Positions 62,965 to 64,000 of a DNA stretch of 64,000 nt are shown in pieces (position 1 is the stretch's first letter; the number at the start of each line of letters is the position of its first letter). Below the pieces are notes generated by a model, which saw nothing but the letters and a program-made list of their open reading frames with translations, did no database searches and was not told the origin of the DNA. The position numbers and the translations under genes are program-made. The stretch comes from TMED23 sp964643045 (GTDB lineage: Bacteria; Pseudomonadota; Alphaproteobacteria; Rhodospirillales; UBA2165): contig CAZXSC010000003.1 of assembly GCA_964643045.1 (NCBI GenBank), positions 1 through 64,000 of the forward strand. Direction: 5' to 3'.

Positions 62965-64000
62965 ATGCCCGACGCTTATGAAGAACTCGAGCAGGTCAAG
63001 GCCAACTTCGTGCCCCTGTCACCATTGAGCTTTATTGAACGTACGGCTCGAGTATACCCGAACCGTCTGTCGGTCATTCATGGAGGGCGACGCTATACAT
63101 GGTCGGAGACTTACGCCCGGGCGAGCCAATTAGCAGATGCACTTAATAAACAGGGCATCCGCAAAGGGGATACGGTTGCCATTATGGGTGCTAACACGCC
63201 CGAAACTTATGAAGCGCATTTTGGCGTTCCAATGGCCGGTGCTGTTTTAAATGCATTGAATATCCGGCTCGATGCGACGACCATTGCTTTTATACTGGAT
63301 CATGGCGAAGCCAAGATTCTTCTGACTGATAAAGAATTCTCTTCAACCATTAAAGAAGCTCTTGCGAAATGCTCGTCTTCACCACTGGTGATTGACATCG
63401 ACGATGTCCTAGCCCCGGGCGGCGACCTAATAGGGGAAATGACCTATGAACAGTTTATTGATATGGGAGATCCGGAATACAATTGGCATTTACCTGAAGA
63501 TGAGTGGCAGGCTTTATCGTTAAATTATACTTCCGGAACAACAGGCAATCCCAAGGGCGTAGTTTACAGTCATCGTGGCGCCTATATGAATGCAATTGGC
63601 AATGCGATGGCGTGGAATTTAAACCAACGACCGGTTTATCTCTGGACATTGCCAATGTTTCATTGCAATGGGTGGTGCTTTCCCTGGACTATTGCCGCTT
63701 ACGGCGGCACGAACGTCTGTCTTCGCAATGTCAGTGCCAAAGGAATTTACGCTGCAATCGCAGAGCACAAGGTGGACCATTTTTGTGGCGCGCCAATCGT
63801 GTTAGGCATGATCGTTAATGCCACAAAAGACGAAATAAAATCATTTGATTATACCGTAGAAGTAATGACCGCCGGCGCACCTCCCCCCGCAGCAATCCTA
63901 CAATCCATCAGCGCGGCAGGGTTTCGGGTGACACATGCCTATGGTCTGACCGAAACCTACGGCCCTGCAACAGTTTGTGCCTGGCAGGATGACTGGGATG
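62965..64000 (+). CDS. AMP-binding acyl-CoA synthetase (3' end outside window)
   Basis: Read by hand from ATG 62965, after AGGAG; 345 codons are in the window and the C-terminal subdomain is cut off. The adenylation motif LNYTSGTTGNPKGVVYSHRG and the A5-type HAYGLTETYGPATVCAW are intact, and LPMFHCNGWCFPWTIAAYGG is typical of the AlkK/DmdB-like medium-chain acyl-CoA ligases. It activates a carboxylic acid to its CoA thioester via an acyl-adenylate. 138 bp after the DUF3237 gene; it may have its own promoter. Confidence 0.92.
   Translation, partial: MPDAYEELEQVKANFVPLSPLSFIERTARVYPNRLSVIHGGRRYTWSETYARASQLADALNKQGIRKGDTVAIMGANTPETYEAHFGVPMAGAVLNALNIRLDATTIAFILDHGEAKILLTDKEFSSTIKEALAKCSSSPLVIDIDDVLAPGGDLIGEMTYEQFIDMGDPEYNWHLPEDEWQALSLNYTSGTTGNPKGVVYSHRGAYMNAIGNAMAWNLNQRPVYLWTLPMFHCNGWCFPWTIAAYGGTNVCLRNVSAKGIYAAIAEHKVDHFCGAPIVLGMIVNATKDEIKSFDYTVEVMTAGAPPPAAILQSISAAGFRVTHAYGLTETYGPATVCAWQDDWD

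Noticed and set aside
1..64000. CRISPR array, tRNA, rRNA, IS element or prophage
   Set aside because: No regularly spaced repeats, cloverleaf with conserved T-loop, rRNA stretch, transposase or integrase was recognised by eye; short tRNAs could still be missed.

Overview
The window reads as a chromosomal segment of an alphaproteobacterium with modest GC content (roughly 40% by eye). The basis is gene order and family choice: miaA-ilvB-ilvN-ilvC, hflK-hflC-DUF2065-degP, mrp, a CobN/CobW/CobO type cobalamin set and CbtAB cobalt uptake. Coding density is high, no rRNA, tRNA, IS element, phage gene or CRISPR array was seen, and many genes abut or overlap by 1-4 nt. Genus is not resolved; a free-living aquatic lifestyle is only an inference.

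Layout. (1) 1-3.1 kb: a truncated FAD monooxygenase, an Asp/Glu-racemase/arylmalonate-decarboxylase-like enzyme and a short cytosolic reductive-dehalogenase-like (RdhA) 4Fe-4S protein. (2) 3.1-7.6 kb: branched-chain amino acid genes ilvC, ilvN, ilvB and miaA. (3) 7.7-11.2 kb: a gentisate-dioxygenase-like cupin, a luciferase-like monooxygenase and a DUF1015 protein. (4) 11.3-16.4 kb: DegP-type protease, DUF2065, HflC, HflK and Mrp. (5) 16.5-42.5 kb: a cobalamin island with cobC, cobA, cobB, cbiD, cobK, cobM, a cbiG-cobJ fusion, cobI, cobL, cobH, cbiX, cobD, cobQ, cobO, cobN, cobW, cobU, a CobC-type phosphatase, cobS, cobT and the cobalt importer cbtAB behind a compact cobalamin riboswitch. A COG0523 GTPase and an exostosin-like glycosyltransferase lie at its left edge. 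(6) 42.7-59.6 kb: a lone UbiX homologue, then complete purine salvage and catabolism: nucleobase permease, guanine deaminase, a BMP-type nucleoside/purine ABC importer, xanthine dehydrogenase, urate hydroxylase PuuD, HIU hydrolase, and divergently allantoinase PuuE, OHCU decarboxylase, allantoicase and ureidoglycolate lyase. (7) 59.7-64 kb: an SDR, two DMT exporters, a DUF3237 protein and a truncated acyl-CoA synthetase.

How the parts work together. The B12 island covers nearly everything from uroporphyrinogen III to cobalamin, but it mixes parts: CbiD and CbiG of the oxygen-independent route sit with CobN, CobW and CobL/K/M/H of the oxygen-dependent gene set, while CobG, CobZ, CobF and the CobS/CobT chelatase ATPases are absent. 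The purine block imports purines and takes guanine/xanthine through urate and allantoin to glyoxylate and urea. No clearly unknown multi-gene system was found. The most interesting leads are the hybrid B12 gene set with two chelatase types, the compact riboswitch, the RdhA-like protein close to the B12 island, and several perfect short tandem duplications.
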